A stretch of DNA of 64,000 nucleotides from Alphaproteobacteria bacterium (GCA_020632755.1 JACKEY010000009.1:62001-126000); one strand, 5' to 3'. Shown: positions 47,265 through 56,808, counted from the first letter of the stretch. Numbers and translations are program-made. Notes: generated from the letters alone by a model not told the origin.

Positions 47265-49784
47265 TCACTCGTCCCAGTAGCCCAGCGCCTTCAGGTCCTC
47301 GGCCAGCTCGCTGTCCACGCCCGACAGTGCGGTGCGCGAGGTGTCGGCCACCGGGGCGACGGTGCGATCGATCTCGAAGCGACGCCCGCCGACGCTGCCG
47401 CGCCAGAGCACGTCGCGCCGGCCGACGTAGGGGCCCAGCGCCGCCAGGTCGGCCGAGGGGGCCACGGCGGCCTCGGCGCCGGTGGTGCGGCCGAAGACCT
47501 GCACGCTGCCGGCGACTTCTTCGATCGGGGCGCGCGGCAGGACATAGGCCTCGCGCGAGCCCCGCGACTTGCCGCCCCAGGTGAACACGACCTCGTCCTC
47601 GCCGCGCTTCTCGACGGACAGGGTCGAGTAGTCCAGGGGGTCGTCGCCGGCCCAGGCCTCGGCGATGCCGCCGGGCACGACCACCCGCACGGACAGGGGC
47701 CGGTCGGACTGCTCGCGCATGCCTTCGATGCGCAGGGCGACCGCGGCCGGGCGATCGACGCCGGGGCCCAGGTCATGGCGCCAGGGTTCCGTGGACGCGC
47801 CGGAGCGGGCGACCAGATCGCGGCCTTCCCCCGGATCGGTCGCCAGGTCGTAGAGCCGCTCGCGTCCGTCTTCCGCCCAGTACTTGTGATCGCGGGAGAT
47901 GACGCCCCAGGCGCGGTTCCCGTAGAGCGGCCGGCCGATGCCGACGGGGCGCGCGGCGAAGGCGGCCGCGGCCGTGCCGTCGGCGACACCCTGGAGCGGC
48001 ATGCCGAACATGCCGTCGTCGTCGAGCCCCATGACCCGGGCCAGGGTCGGCGCGATGTCCATCAGGCTGACCGGCGCGTCGTAGCGGCCGGCGGCAAGAC
48101 CGGGGCCCTTGACGACCAGCGGCACCCGCAGGAGCTCCTCGTAGAGGGTGTGGCCGTGCTCGAAGCCGTTGTGGTCCCAGAATTCCTCGCCGTGGTCGGC
48201 CATGATGACCACGGTGTCGTCGGGACCGAGCGCCTGCATGAACCGGTGCAGCTCGTCGTCGATGAACCGCAGGTTCTGGTCGTAGCGGTCGCGGACGTAC
48301 TGCTTGCCGTCGTCGCCGAGCTTGCGCACGTCGGCCACGACTTCCTTGCGCTGGAAGTCGTCGCTGGACAGGACCGCGGGCCGGTCCCCCGCCCAGATCC
48401 GCCGGTAGGCCCGGGGCTCGGTGTAGGGCAGGTGCATGTCCATGAAGTGCAGGGTCAGGAGCGCGGCGCGGTCGGGGTGTGCGTCGAGCCACTCGAGCGC
48501 CCGGTCGACCTGGATGTCCGCGGTCGGCCAGTTGATGCAGCGGTGGGTGCCCCAGCCGCGATCCATGGCGAAGTTGCTCGACAGGTAGACGTTGCCGGAC
48601 ATGAAGGCCGTGGCCCAGCCGGCCTGCGCGGCTCGTTCCTGCAGGGTCGTCTGCGCGTCCCAGCGCTCGGGCTGGTCGCCCAGGAACATCGCCCGGGTGC
48701 TCGGCAGGGTCCACGGGGCCACCGACCGCGCGGTCTCGAAGACGGCGGCGTCTTCGGCCCAGGCGTCGAGGTGCGGCGAGGTCGGGCGCTCGTAGCCGTA
48801 GAGCGACATGCCGTCCTGGCGCATCGTGTCGATGAACACGATGACGACGCGCGGCGGGGCGGCCATCGGCCGATGGACCGTCGGCGTCGCCACGAAGACG
48901 TAGTCGAGCTCGGCGCTGTCGCCCGGATCGACCTGGAGCGACAGCTGCACCTGCTGGCCGGCCCAGGCGGACAGGTCCACGCGCAGGTCGTCGAACCACC
49001 CGACGTGGACGGGCTGGCGCGCGACCTCCTGGCCGTCGATCGCCACGATCAGCTCGGCCCCGTCGCTGCGGGCGCCGGGCGGGGTCGCCTCGGGCGGCAG
49101 GATGCCGGGGCTCAGGTCGAAGACGGCGCCTTCGGGCACCTCGACCTCGAACACGGCCCGTGCGGGAGCCGGCAGGTAGAGCCCGTGGCGGGTCGTGTCG
49201 TCGACCTGGGCGCTGCGGAAGACGAACTCCTCCTCCTCGCCCTCGAACAGGTCGGGGTGCAGATCGTGCTCGCGCTCGACCGCCTTGCTGTAGGTGACCG
49301 CGTACTCGCCGTCCCGGGGGCGACCGTTGCTGGCCAGTCGCCGCACGCGCACGGCGTGGGTCGAGAACTCCCAGGTGGCCACGTCGTCGGCGTCTTCGAT
49401 GCCGGCCTTGTGGGCCAGCTGCCGGGCCTTGGACCAGGGCGCCGCGACGTCCTCGCGCTGGTGGAGCGCCATGTCGTCGGGCGGCCGGTGGAAGAACAGG
49501 GTCCGCGGGCGCACCGGCAGTGGCGCCTCCCACATGCGGGCCTTGCCGACCGTCGACACGAGCTTCCAGGCGGACGCCGGGATCTCGACGTACTCGGGCA
49601 CCTCGCCGCGCGACTCCTGCGGAAGGGTCAGCTCGGACAGCAGCTCGGGGCGACGATCCAGGGAGATCGCCTGGAGGCCCGCCACCCGCGCGTCGGCCGC
49701 GTCGACCGGGGCCCCGACGGCGGACAGGCCGCCCCCCCCGAAGAGGAAGCAGCCTGTCAGCACCCAGCGCAGCGCGCTCCGCAC
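47265..49784 (-). CDS. Sulfatase-superfamily lipoprotein
   Basis: The 839-residue protein starts at GTG one base after the upstream stop and has a lipobox (WVLTGC). About 300 residues of strand-rich sequence precede the sulfatase domain. Its motifs are VVIVFIDTMRQDGMSLYGYE (metal Asp), the nucleophile region SVAPWTLPSTRAMFLG, and VVIMADHGEEFWDHNGFEHG. At the place where sulfatases carry Cys or Ser for formylglycine there is Thr (TLPSTR), as in LtaS-type phosphotransferases. It may therefore hydrolyse or transfer phospho-esters rather than sulfate. The C-terminal ending DSELAEDLKALGYWDE is typical of this subgroup. Confidence 0.85.
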   Translation of the reverse strand: MRSALRWVLTGCFLFGGGGLSAVGAPVDAADARVAGLQAISLDRRPELLSELTLPQESRGEVPEYVEIPASAWKLVSTVGKARMWEAPLPVRPRTLFFHRPPDDMALHQREDVAAPWSKARQLAHKAGIEDADDVATWEFSTHAVRVRRLASNGRPRDGEYAVTYSKAVEREHDLHPDLFEGEEEEFVFRSAQVDDTTRHGLYLPAPARAVFEVEVPEGAVFDLSPGILPPEATPPGARSDGAELIVAIDGQEVARQPVHVGWFDDLRVDLSAWAGQQVQLSLQVDPGDSAELDYVFVATPTVHRPMAAPPRVVIVFIDTMRQDGMSLYGYERPTSPHLDAWAEDAAVFETARSVAPWTLPSTRAMFLGDQPERWDAQTTLQERAAQAGWATAFMSGNVYLSSNFAMDRGWGTHRCINWPTADIQVDRALEWLDAHPDRAALLTLHFMDMHLPYTEPRAYRRIWAGDRPAVLSSDDFQRKEVVADVRKLGDDGKQYVRDRYDQNLRFIDDELHRFMQALGPDDTVVIMADHGEEFWDHNGFEHGHTLYEELLRVPLVVKGPGLAAGRYDAPVSLMDIAPTLARVMGLDDDGMFGMPLQGVADGTAAAAFAARPVGIGRPLYGNRAWGVISRDHKYWAEDGRERLYDLATDPGEGRDLVARSGASTEPWRHDLGPGVDRPAAVALRIEGMREQSDRPLSVRVVVPGGIAEAWAGDDPLDYSTLSVEKRGEDEVVFTWGGKSRGSREAYVLPRAPIEEVAGSVQVFGRTTGAEAAVAPSADLAALGPYVGRRDVLWRGSVGGRRFEIDRTVAPVADTSRTALSGVDSELAEDLKALGYWDE

Positions 49785-49785
49785 C

Positions 49786-51129
49786 TCAGGCGCGCCGGCG
49801 GCGGCGCCCCAGGGCAGCGCCCAGCCCGGCGAACATGCCCAGCAGGCCGGCGGCCGCGGGAACGGCGCTGCAGCCACCCTTCTCGGAGCCGACATCGACC
49901 GTGAGGGTCTCGGCCGCGATGCCGCCCGGACCACCCAGGTTCAGGACGATGTCGTAGGTGCCCTCGGCGCCGAAGTCGATCTTGGGCGACCAGGCGCCGA
50001 TGCTCTGCACCAGCTCGCCGCCCTTGAACACGTCCCACTGGACCCGATCGATGCAGCCGTACACCGACGTGTCGGCCTGGTTGACCATCTGGTAGGTCGT
50101 GCCGTCCACGTAGTCGACGGTGAACATGCCCTCGAAGCCTTCGGCGGCCTGGGGGGCCTCGCAGGCCAGCACCAGGGCGGGCTCGCGGAAGTCGTACGAG
50201 AAGTCGCCGCACTCGGCCGAGTCGCCGGAGACCGTGATGAACACGGTGTACTGGCCCTTGGTCGTGTAGGTGTGGCAGGGGCTGAACTCGTTGCTGGTCT
50301 CGCCGTCGCCGAAGTTCCAGGTCACGACGAGCTCGTCGTCGTTCACGCCCTTGGTCTCGAGGTCGAAGCAGACCTCGAGGGGCACGCCGCCGTAGCTGTC
50401 CGTGTCGGGGTCCAGCGAGAAGGTGGCGTAGGGCCCGTACAGGAAGTTGATCGACGTGATGTCGTCGGTCTTGGGCGTCGAGGGAGCGTTGTCGCAGGGC
50501 GAGCCCGACCAGAACATCGTGGCTTCGAGCAGGTCGGTGGCCGAGCAGTTGCCGTCCGCGACTTCATCTTCTTCGCAGGAGTGGCCCAGGCCCCACCAGT
50601 GACCGAACTCGTGGGTGGCGACCGACTGGATCGTGTACCCGTTCGAGCAGGCGCCGGCTTCGACGTCTTCGGGCGAGACCCAGTTCACCCACTCGCTCAG
50701 GACGATGTCCGAGTCGCGGGTGAAGGTGTAGACGTTGGTGACGCCTTCATCGACGGGATCGGCCAGGTCGAAGGCGTACTCGCCGGTGCTGACCGAGTAG
50801 GTCACGCCCAGGGCGGAGTCGCCGTTCTGCTCGGCCGGGTCGTCCATGTACATGGTCGGGATGCCTTCCGAGGCGACACCGCCGGCCCAGACACCCTCGC
50901 GGACGCCCATGTACTCGCTCTCGAGCTGGGCACAGGGCGCGGCGACCGGCCAGTTGGCGACCGATTCCTGCATGGCCTGTTCGGCGTAGTCGAAGCCGAG
51001 GTCGGTCTCACCGCCACCGGCCATGTACCACTGGACGGGGAAGTCCTCGCGGTTCCACACGAAGGTGGTGTGGCGCCAGGCGTGGGCGGGGTTCGAGGCG
51101 AGGGCGACGAGGGCGAGGAGCGAGGTCAT
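49786..51129 (-). CDS. Matrixin-like metalloprotease with PKD domain and MYXO-CTERM tail
   Basis: The 447-residue secreted protein has a signal peptide (SLLALVALASNPAHA). The metzincin zinc site is HEFGHWWGLGH (His173, Glu174, His177, His183), with a Met-turn at about Met205 (EATMFWSG). A PKD domain follows (VVTWNFGDGETSNEFSPCHTYTTKGQYTV), then a strand-rich domain. The C-terminus GGCSAVPAAAGLLGMFAGLG followed by Arg-rich residues is a MYXO-CTERM sorting signal, which anchors proteins on the cell surface after processing at the Cys. It begins in a one-base stop/start overlap (TGATG) with the upstream gene. Confidence 0.92.
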   Translation of the reverse strand: MTSLLALVALASNPAHAWRHTTFVWNREDFPVQWYMAGGGETDLGFDYAEQAMQESVANWPVAAPCAQLESEYMGVREGVWAGGVASEGIPTMYMDDPAEQNGDSALGVTYSVSTGEYAFDLADPVDEGVTNVYTFTRDSDIVLSEWVNWVSPEDVEAGACSNGYTIQSVATHEFGHWWGLGHSCEEDEVADGNCSATDLLEATMFWSGSPCDNAPSTPKTDDITSINFLYGPYATFSLDPDTDSYGGVPLEVCFDLETKGVNDDELVVTWNFGDGETSNEFSPCHTYTTKGQYTVFITVSGDSAECGDFSYDFREPALVLACEAPQAAEGFEGMFTVDYVDGTTYQMVNQADTSVYGCIDRVQWDVFKGGELVQSIGAWSPKIDFGAEGTYDIVLNLGGPGGIAAETLTVDVGSEKGGCSAVPAAAGLLGMFAGLGAALGRRRRRA

Positions 51130-51794
51130 CACTTCACCTCCGCAGGGGCGGTGGGCAGGGCGACCGCGTTGCGACGCTGGAGCTCGACGGGGTCGATGCC
51201 GGGGATGGCCTGGCCGTCCCAGCCGCTGTCCAGGCGGTCCTGGATGGTGTCGAGGAAGCTGTCGAGGGAGAGGCGGTCGGCTTCGGCCGGGAGGGGCAGG
51301 AACCGGTGGTCGTAGGCGACCAGGGGCTCGAGCACGACGCGCTGCACGATGGGCTGCCGGGAGTAGGGGTCCATCCGGACCGTGTACTTGCCCTGGGCCA
51401 TGCCCACGACCTGAACCCGCTCGCCGTGGCCGCGGGTGCTCAGGAAGAAGACGCCTTCTTCGCCTTCGCTGAACCGCGCGGTGCCGAACACCTTCATGGC
51501 GGTCGAGCCGTGCACGCCGCCGGCGTGGCTGACCACGATGGTCTGGACGGGCGCGCCCTTGAGCTGGCGCTCGACCTCGAGGGTGCCGTGGGTCCACACC
51601 ATGCCGCGGTCGTCGAGCTCGGTCCAGACATCGACGATGGTGCCGACGACGATGTACTCGGCGGCATCGGTCAGCTGCTCGGTCGACAGCTTCGCGACGG
51701 TCGTCGCGGAGGCGTCCCGCGGAGCCAGCGGGGCCGCGAGCCCGACCAGCAGGGCGGCGCCGAGGAGCGCACGACGGAGGGGAGACGTGGACAT
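51129..51794 (-). CDS. Hypothetical exported protein paired with the matrixin-like protease
   Basis: The 221-residue protein has an Arg-containing signal peptide (LRRALLGAALLVGLAAPLAP) and a strand-rich domain (EYIVVGTIVDVWTELDDRGM; THGTLEVERQLKGAP; EEGVFFLSTRGHGERVQVVG), then a short helical C-terminus. GGAGGA lies 7 nt before ATG 51794. Its stop overlaps the protease start, so the two are coupled. An inhibitor, chaperone or surface partner of the protease is possible; this is inference from context only. Confidence 0.75.
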   Translation of the reverse strand: MSTSPLRRALLGAALLVGLAAPLAPRDASATTVAKLSTEQLTDAAEYIVVGTIVDVWTELDDRGMVWTHGTLEVERQLKGAPVQTIVVSHAGGVHGSTAMKVFGTARFSEGEEGVFFLSTRGHGERVQVVGMAQGKYTVRMDPYSRQPIVQRVVLEPLVAYDHRFLPLPAEADRLSLDSFLDTIQDRLDSGWDGQAIPGIDPVELQRRNAVALPTAPAEVK

Positions 51795-52189
51795 GGCAGT
51801 GTCCTCCAGAGATGAGCGCCGCGCGCGCACGTGGAGAGGCGCGGACGCAGGAAGGCCGAAGCCTCACCCACGATGGGCAGGCCGTCAACTTCCGGAACCT
51901 ACAGCCCGCCCGGCGACACCGTCAACCAGCGCGTCTGCGGCATCCGGTCCGCGCCGGGGGACGCCGTCGTGTGTATGGAACGCTCCCGTCGGTGAGCCGC
52001 TCCCCCAGGCCGTGGAACGGTGCCCGCCGATCGGCGCGTTTCACGGAATTCCAGCCCGTGGCCGGATCTATCGTCGACAACTCCGTGAGGACGCATCCAT
52101 CGGGGTTGACTTTCCCGGGCGGGTCGCCTATCCCCTGCGTTCTGCGCGCCTGGGCGCGCCCTCGGACTGGACCCCTCAGGAAGGCCCCG
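51795..52189. other. Divergent intergenic region before the TonB-dependent receptor gene
   Basis: No gene is supported. The right part holds the receptor promoter at 52106-52134 and its ribosome-binding site. I see nothing else clear on either strand. Confidence 0.5.
52106..52134 (+). promoter_or_regulatory. Sigma-70-type promoter of the TonB-dependent receptor operon
   Basis: TTGACT (52106-52111) and TATCCC (52129-52134) are separated by exactly 17 nt, about 55 nt upstream of the receptor ATG. This is the best promoter match in the window. Confidence 0.6.
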
Positions 52190-54922
52190 ATGCCCCGAAT
52201 CCTCCACTTCGCGCGGATGCTGCTGCTGTTGCTGCTGGTGCTTCCGGGCCTCGCGCACGCCTCGGTCACGACCGGTACCATCAAGGGTACCGCCGTCGAT
52301 GAAGGCGGCCTGCCCGTTCCCGGCGTTCTCGTGACGATCCAGTCCGAGAACCTGATGGGCGTGCGGCAGAACGAGACCGACATGGAAGGTCGGTTCTTCT
52401 TCCCCGAGCTGCCCCCCGGCAGCTACGAGCTGCGGGCCGAAGGCCCCGGCTTCGCCACGGTCGTGCGGCCCAACCTCCAGGTCAACATCGGCCGCAACGT
52501 CATCCTGACCATCGAGATGACGCTGGACGAGGCGGGCGAGGAGATCGTGATCGAGGAGTCGCGGCCCGTCGTCGACACCGAGTCGGCGCAGCGCGGCAGC
52601 GTGCTCACGAAGGAATTCCTCGAGCGCATCCCCGCCGGCCGCTCCTACCAGAGCGCCGTGCAGATGGCGGCGGGCGTCACCGGCGGCAGCAACCCCAACG
52701 TGGGCGGCGCGGCCTACAACGAGAACACCTACCTGCTCGACGGCGTCAACATCACCGACCCCGTCACCGGTACCTTCTCGCTGAACTTCAACTTCGACGC
52801 GATCGAGCAGGTCGAGGTCCTCACCAACGCCTTCGACCCCGAGTACGGCTACAACCTCGGCGGCGCCATCAACGTCGTCACCGAGACCGGCACCAACGTC
52901 CTCGAGTTCGAGACCAACGCCTACTACACGAACGGCAACTGGGCCCCGAAGCTCGACGCCCGCTACGCCGCCGACGGCACCCAGCTGGCCCCGACCGACT
53001 TCGACAGCCGCTTCGAGCTGTTCCAGGCCGGTGTGAAGATCTCCGGCCCGATCATTCGCGACCGGGCCTGGTTCATCGCCAGCTACCAGCACAGCCGCTC
53101 GCTCATCGCGAACGTGGGTATCGACCTGCCGCGCGACTTCGACGGCCACTACGTGCTCGGCAAGCTGACCTTCCAGCCGTCCAGCGAGCACCGGTTCACC
53201 CTGCTGATGCAGACGAACCCGACCAGCATCGACAACACGAACCAGTACGACCGGTTCGTGTCGGCCGAAGCCCAGGGTCGCCAGGCCCAGGGCGGCTTCG
53301 TCAGCAGCCTGCAGTGGGACTGGTTCATCAGCCCCGAGACCTTCCTCGAGACCGACGTCACCCTGCAGAAGCTCTACCTGGAGAACACCCAGGTCCCCTG
53401 TACCCACGATCCGAAGACCGGGTACAACCCCTGTGACGCGACCGAGCTCGAGAACAACATCGACTTCACGACGCCGGGTCGCCTGGGCTTCAACAACGCC
53501 TTCGACAGCGGCAACTACCCGAGCTTCGACTTCGACGATCGCTGGCGGTACAGCGTCAGCAGCAAGTTCAGCCTGCTGCAGGTCGAAGCCCTGGGCAGCC
53601 ACGACCTCAAGGCCGGCGTGTCCCTGGACGTGACCCGCTGGAACCGGACCTTCGGCTACACCGGCGACACGTACTTCTACGACCTCAACGAGCTCGCCTA
53701 CAACCCCGACACGCTGAAGAACTACTACTGGATCGAGACCACCGGTCCGGTCGACTTCACCGCGCGGGCCGAGAACATCGGCGCCTTCGTCCAGGACGTC
53801 TACAAGCCGATCGACAACCTGACCTTCCGGTTCGGCACCCGCTACGACCGGGCGATCATCCGCAACGACGTCGGCGAGTCCATCATCAACGTCGGCCTGT
53901 GGGGCCCGCGGTTCAGCGTCATCTGGGACCCCTGGGGCAACAACAAGAGCAAGCTGGTCGGCTCGCTGGGTCGGTTCAACGACTCCGGCCGCCTGGCGGT
54001 GCCGAGCTACCTGTCGCAGTCCGGCTTCGGCTACAAGCTGTTCCTGGGCGAGTACTTCAGCCAGTTCGGCTACGAGGGCTACAGCAGCGGCCTGGACAAC
54101 GCCTACGACTACGCGCCGAACGAGCAGACCCGCACGGTCCTCGACGGGACCATCGCCCCCCACAGCGACGAGTTCAGCGTCGGCGCCGAGCGCGAGCTCA
54201 TCCGCGACCTGGCCGCGGCGGTCTACTTCACCGGCAAGTACACCCGGAACCTGTACGCCTTCGACGAGACCAACCTGGTCTGGGACGAAGACGGCTACAA
54301 CGTCCTGGGCAGCAGCGACGGCACGCAGAACATCTACCAGCGGATGCGCACCCCCAACATCGCGCGCCGTGACTACTTCCGCGGCGACCTGCAGCTGAAC
54401 AAGGTGTGGAGCAACCGCTGGGAGGTCCAGGCGACCTACAGCTACACCGTCAGCCGCGGCACGGTGCAGACCAGCCCCTCGGGCTTCCTGAGCGTGCCCC
54501 AGCAGGTCCAGTACTACGTCAACGGCCTGCTCTACACCGACGTCCGCCACGACGTGTCCGCCGGCTTCGCCTGGGACATCCCCAACGACCCGTGGACCAC
54601 CAAGGTCGGCATGACGTTCTTCTACGAGAGCGGCAACCCGGTCACCCGGTACTACGACAACGGCTCGTCGATCGGCTTCAACAGCATCCTGCGGCAGACC
54701 GTCGGCACCTACGCCCGGGAAGAGGCCTACTTCACCGCCAGCATCCTGGTGCAGCAGGGCATCCCGATCCGCAAGGGCAAGCTCTACGGCGTGCTCGAGC
54801 TCCAGAACCTGGCGAACCTGCGCCAGGGCGACGGCGCCTACGTCAGCTTCGACAACCGGTGGATCATCGCTGGCCGCCAGGACCCCCTCGAAATCAGCAT
54901 CGGAGGCCGGTATGAGTTCTGA
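52190..54922 (+). CDS. Oar-like TonB-dependent outer-membrane receptor
   Basis: The 910-residue protein has a signal peptide ending near AHA-SV, then an N-terminal carboxypeptidase-regulatory-like domain (TIKGTAVDEGGLPVPGVLVT; FFFPELPPGSYELRAEGPGF). A plug domain follows (VVDTESAQRGSVLTKEFLER; GGAAYNENTYLLDGVNITDP; EVLTNAFDPEYGYNLGGAIN). The rest is a beta-barrel ending in ISIGGRYEF with terminal Phe. This is the layout of Oar-like receptors in Myxococcota. Transport substrate unknown. An AGGAAGG ribosome-binding site precedes ATG 52190. Two lipoprotein genes follow with overlaps, forming one operon. Confidence 0.9.
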   Translation: MPRILHFARMLLLLLLVLPGLAHASVTTGTIKGTAVDEGGLPVPGVLVTIQSENLMGVRQNETDMEGRFFFPELPPGSYELRAEGPGFATVVRPNLQVNIGRNVILTIEMTLDEAGEEIVIEESRPVVDTESAQRGSVLTKEFLERIPAGRSYQSAVQMAAGVTGGSNPNVGGAAYNENTYLLDGVNITDPVTGTFSLNFNFDAIEQVEVLTNAFDPEYGYNLGGAINVVTETGTNVLEFETNAYYTNGNWAPKLDARYAADGTQLAPTDFDSRFELFQAGVKISGPIIRDRAWFIASYQHSRSLIANVGIDLPRDFDGHYVLGKLTFQPSSEHRFTLLMQTNPTSIDNTNQYDRFVSAEAQGRQAQGGFVSSLQWDWFISPETFLETDVTLQKLYLENTQVPCTHDPKTGYNPCDATELENNIDFTTPGRLGFNNAFDSGNYPSFDFDDRWRYSVSSKFSLLQVEALGSHDLKAGVSLDVTRWNRTFGYTGDTYFYDLNELAYNPDTLKNYYWIETTGPVDFTARAENIGAFVQDVYKPIDNLTFRFGTRYDRAIIRNDVGESIINVGLWGPRFSVIWDPWGNNKSKLVGSLGRFNDSGRLAVPSYLSQSGFGYKLFLGEYFSQFGYEGYSSGLDNAYDYAPNEQTRTVLDGTIAPHSDEFSVGAERELIRDLAAAVYFTGKYTRNLYAFDETNLVWDEDGYNVLGSSDGTQNIYQRMRTPNIARRDYFRGDLQLNKVWSNRWEVQATYSYTVSRGTVQTSPSGFLSVPQQVQYYVNGLLYTDVRHDVSAGFAWDIPNDPWTTKVGMTFFYESGNPVTRYYDNGSSIGFNSILRQTVGTYAREEAYFTASILVQQGIPIRKGKLYGVLELQNLANLRQGDGAYVSFDNRWIIAGRQDPLEISIGGRYEF

Positions 54923-55772
54923 TCGCCTGCAGCGCGTCGCGCTCGCCGCGATCGTCGGCAGCCTCTCCCTCAGCGCCGCCTGCACCTACACCGAAGACCT
55001 CGGCATGGCCGATCTGCGGGGCACGGTGCGCGTCAAGAAGGAAGACGCCACCATCACCCTCACCAACCTCGCCGGCGAGATCTGGGAGGTCACCGACCCC
55101 CGCGCGATCGGGCCGGTCTACGTGGGCGTGTACGCCGGGCTGGACGACAGCCTGTACGAGTACCCGCACCCCGAGTGGGGTCCGGTGCTCGGCGACGGCG
55201 CCGGCGACGCCTTCCCCTATGGCGGCGGCACCGTCGGGCGCTTCGCCTGGGGCTGCTACGAAGCCACGGTCTGCAAGACCGTCAGCGGCCGCTACGACAG
55301 CTACCAGTCGGTGCTCGACTTCTTCAAGGACGAGCTGCGCAGCCCCCTGACCGACGCCGAGGGCAACGAGATCACCTCGGCGATCGAGTTCCAGGAGAAG
55401 TGCTTCCAGGCCGAGTACGTCACCAGCGACGGCGAGCTCGACATCGTCGGCGACACCGACTTCGTCGAGAACGGCGACTACTACGAAGCCGAGATCCAGA
55501 TCCTGGGCACCCGCTTCGAGCCAGGCGTCACCGTCTGGGGCTTCATCGACCAGCCCGACGAGACCTTCTCGTTCTCGACCTGCGACGACAGTGACGGCGA
55601 CTACAACGCCTACTACGACGAGCGCTACTACAAGGGCACCAACTTCGAGGAAGTGCTCAACTTCCCCGGCGAGTACATCCGCAACGGCGACCTGGTGTCC
55701 GACACCGCCGCCGTGGTCGATGATCCCGAGCAGCCCTTCACCATCGAATTCGGGTTCAAGTATGAAGACTGA
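54912..55772 (+). CDS. Lipoprotein partner of the TonB-dependent receptor (286 aa)
   Basis: The start overlaps the receptor gene by 11 nt. The protein has a lipobox (LSAAC) and a mature part rich in acidic and aromatic residues (ADLRGTVRVKKEDATITLTN; FAWGCYEATVCKTVSGRYDS; TVWGFIDQPDETFSFSTCDD). Several Cys could form disulfides. The tight coupling suggests a surface lipoprotein that works with the receptor, in the way SusD-type partners do, but there is no visible SusD homology. Confidence 0.75.
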   Translation: MSSDRLQRVALAAIVGSLSLSAACTYTEDLGMADLRGTVRVKKEDATITLTNLAGEIWEVTDPRAIGPVYVGVYAGLDDSLYEYPHPEWGPVLGDGAGDAFPYGGGTVGRFAWGCYEATVCKTVSGRYDSYQSVLDFFKDELRSPLTDAEGNEITSAIEFQEKCFQAEYVTSDGELDIVGDTDFVENGDYYEAEIQILGTRFEPGVTVWGFIDQPDETFSFSTCDDSDGDYNAYYDERYYKGTNFEEVLNFPGEYIRNGDLVSDTAAVVDDPEQPFTIEFGFKYED

Positions 55773-56727
55773 GATGCTGGCTGCCGCCGCGCTCGCCGTG
55801 GGTCTCGTGGGCTGCGACCGCGCCGCCGACGACCTGCTGCCGCAGGCCAACGAAGCAGCGCCCCAGATCATCGAGATCGGCGAGCTGCCGGTCCTGCCCC
55901 AGTCCGCCACCGACGAGATCAGCGCCACCTACTGCGACAGCGAAGGCGACGCGCCCAACTGCTACTACGGCCAGGTTCGGGCCACCGACGGCACGACCGT
56001 GGGCGGCGCGACCTTCACCTTCAAGGGCACCGGCTCCCCCGTCTGCGTGGTGGTCGATCCCGAGTCGTTGACCTGGAACCAGTACATCGGCGCGGGCAGC
56101 TCCACGGTCACGTGGGGCTACCCGGACAACAACGCCGACGACGGCGACATGGACCTGTTCGGCGGCCTGACCAGCTACTACACCGGCTCGCCCGGCATCG
56201 AGATCGGCGACTTCTCGGGCTTCTACACCGACAGCCTGGGTCGCGAGATCGAGATCGACTACGTCGAGTGCTACAACGAGAGCCCGTACACCGGTGGTGA
56301 AGCCCACGCCGGCCGCGGCGCCCCCGAGTTCTGCACCATCAACACGGCGGGCCGCGAAGGCATCGACTACACCGTGGTGCTCGAGACCTTCAGCGTGCCC
56401 CGCGACGACGGTCTCCTGGCGTTCAGCGCGGCCGTGTTCGAGGGTCGCTGCACCAACCAGACCGACTCGATCGGCCTGGCGGGCATCACCGAGTGCACGA
56501 TGACCGGCGAGGCCCGGACCGAGAGCGGCGAGCTGCGCGAGTGCTCCCGGCAGCTCGAGTTCGCCTACTGCCTGAACACGAACCAGCCGAGCAAGCAGTA
56601 CCTGACCGGCTTCTGCTGCGCGAACCCCGGCGTGTGCGGCGACGACCCGCCGGACGGCATCTGCAGCGAGATCGATGTCGGAGCTTTCTGCGACGACAAC
56701 CCGAGCCTCTGCAACTGCGGCACCTGA
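55762..56727 (+). CDS. Cys-rich lipoprotein, third gene of the receptor operon (321 aa)
   Basis: ATG 55762 overlaps the previous gene by 11 nt. A lipobox (GLVGC) is followed by an acidic mature protein with many Cys, dense near the C-terminus (FCCANPGVCGDDPPDGICSEI; FCDDNPSLCNCGT), implying several disulfides and extracellular location. The middle has strand-rich motifs (GATFTFKGTGSPVCVVVD). The family is not recognised. It probably works at the surface with the receptor. Confidence 0.75.
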   Translation: MKTEMLAAAALAVGLVGCDRAADDLLPQANEAAPQIIEIGELPVLPQSATDEISATYCDSEGDAPNCYYGQVRATDGTTVGGATFTFKGTGSPVCVVVDPESLTWNQYIGAGSSTVTWGYPDNNADDGDMDLFGGLTSYYTGSPGIEIGDFSGFYTDSLGREIEIDYVECYNESPYTGGEAHAGRGAPEFCTINTAGREGIDYTVVLETFSVPRDDGLLAFSAAVFEGRCTNQTDSIGLAGITECTMTGEARTESGELRECSRQLEFAYCLNTNQPSKQYLTGFCCANPGVCGDDPPDGICSEIDVGAFCDDNPSLCNCGT

Positions 56728-56776
56728 GCCCGCTCGGGCAGGGCCGGGTCCTTCGGTCCTCCCCTCCCCTGCCGAC

Positions 56777-56808
56777 GCGCCCCGATCGCCACCGAGCGGC
56801 CGGGGCGC
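56777..56808 (+). terminator. Hairpin between convergent operons
   Basis: An 8-bp perfect stem (GCGCCCCG at 56777-56784 and CGGGGCGC at 56801-56808) encloses a 16-nt loop between the receptor operon and the convergent hypothetical gene. It may terminate both directions. No T-run is present. Confidence 0.4.

Noticed and set aside
47076..49904. A 942-codon open frame on the plus strand opposite the sulfatase gene
   Set aside because: It is an antisense shadow of a GC-rich gene: rich in Gly/Gln/Asp/His/Arg, with no domain signature, whereas the minus strand has clear sulfatase motifs.
51899..54985. A 1028-codon open frame on the minus strand opposite the TonB-dependent receptor
   Set aside because: The receptor, plug and barrel motifs, promoter and signal peptide are all on the plus strand; the reverse frame has shadow composition.
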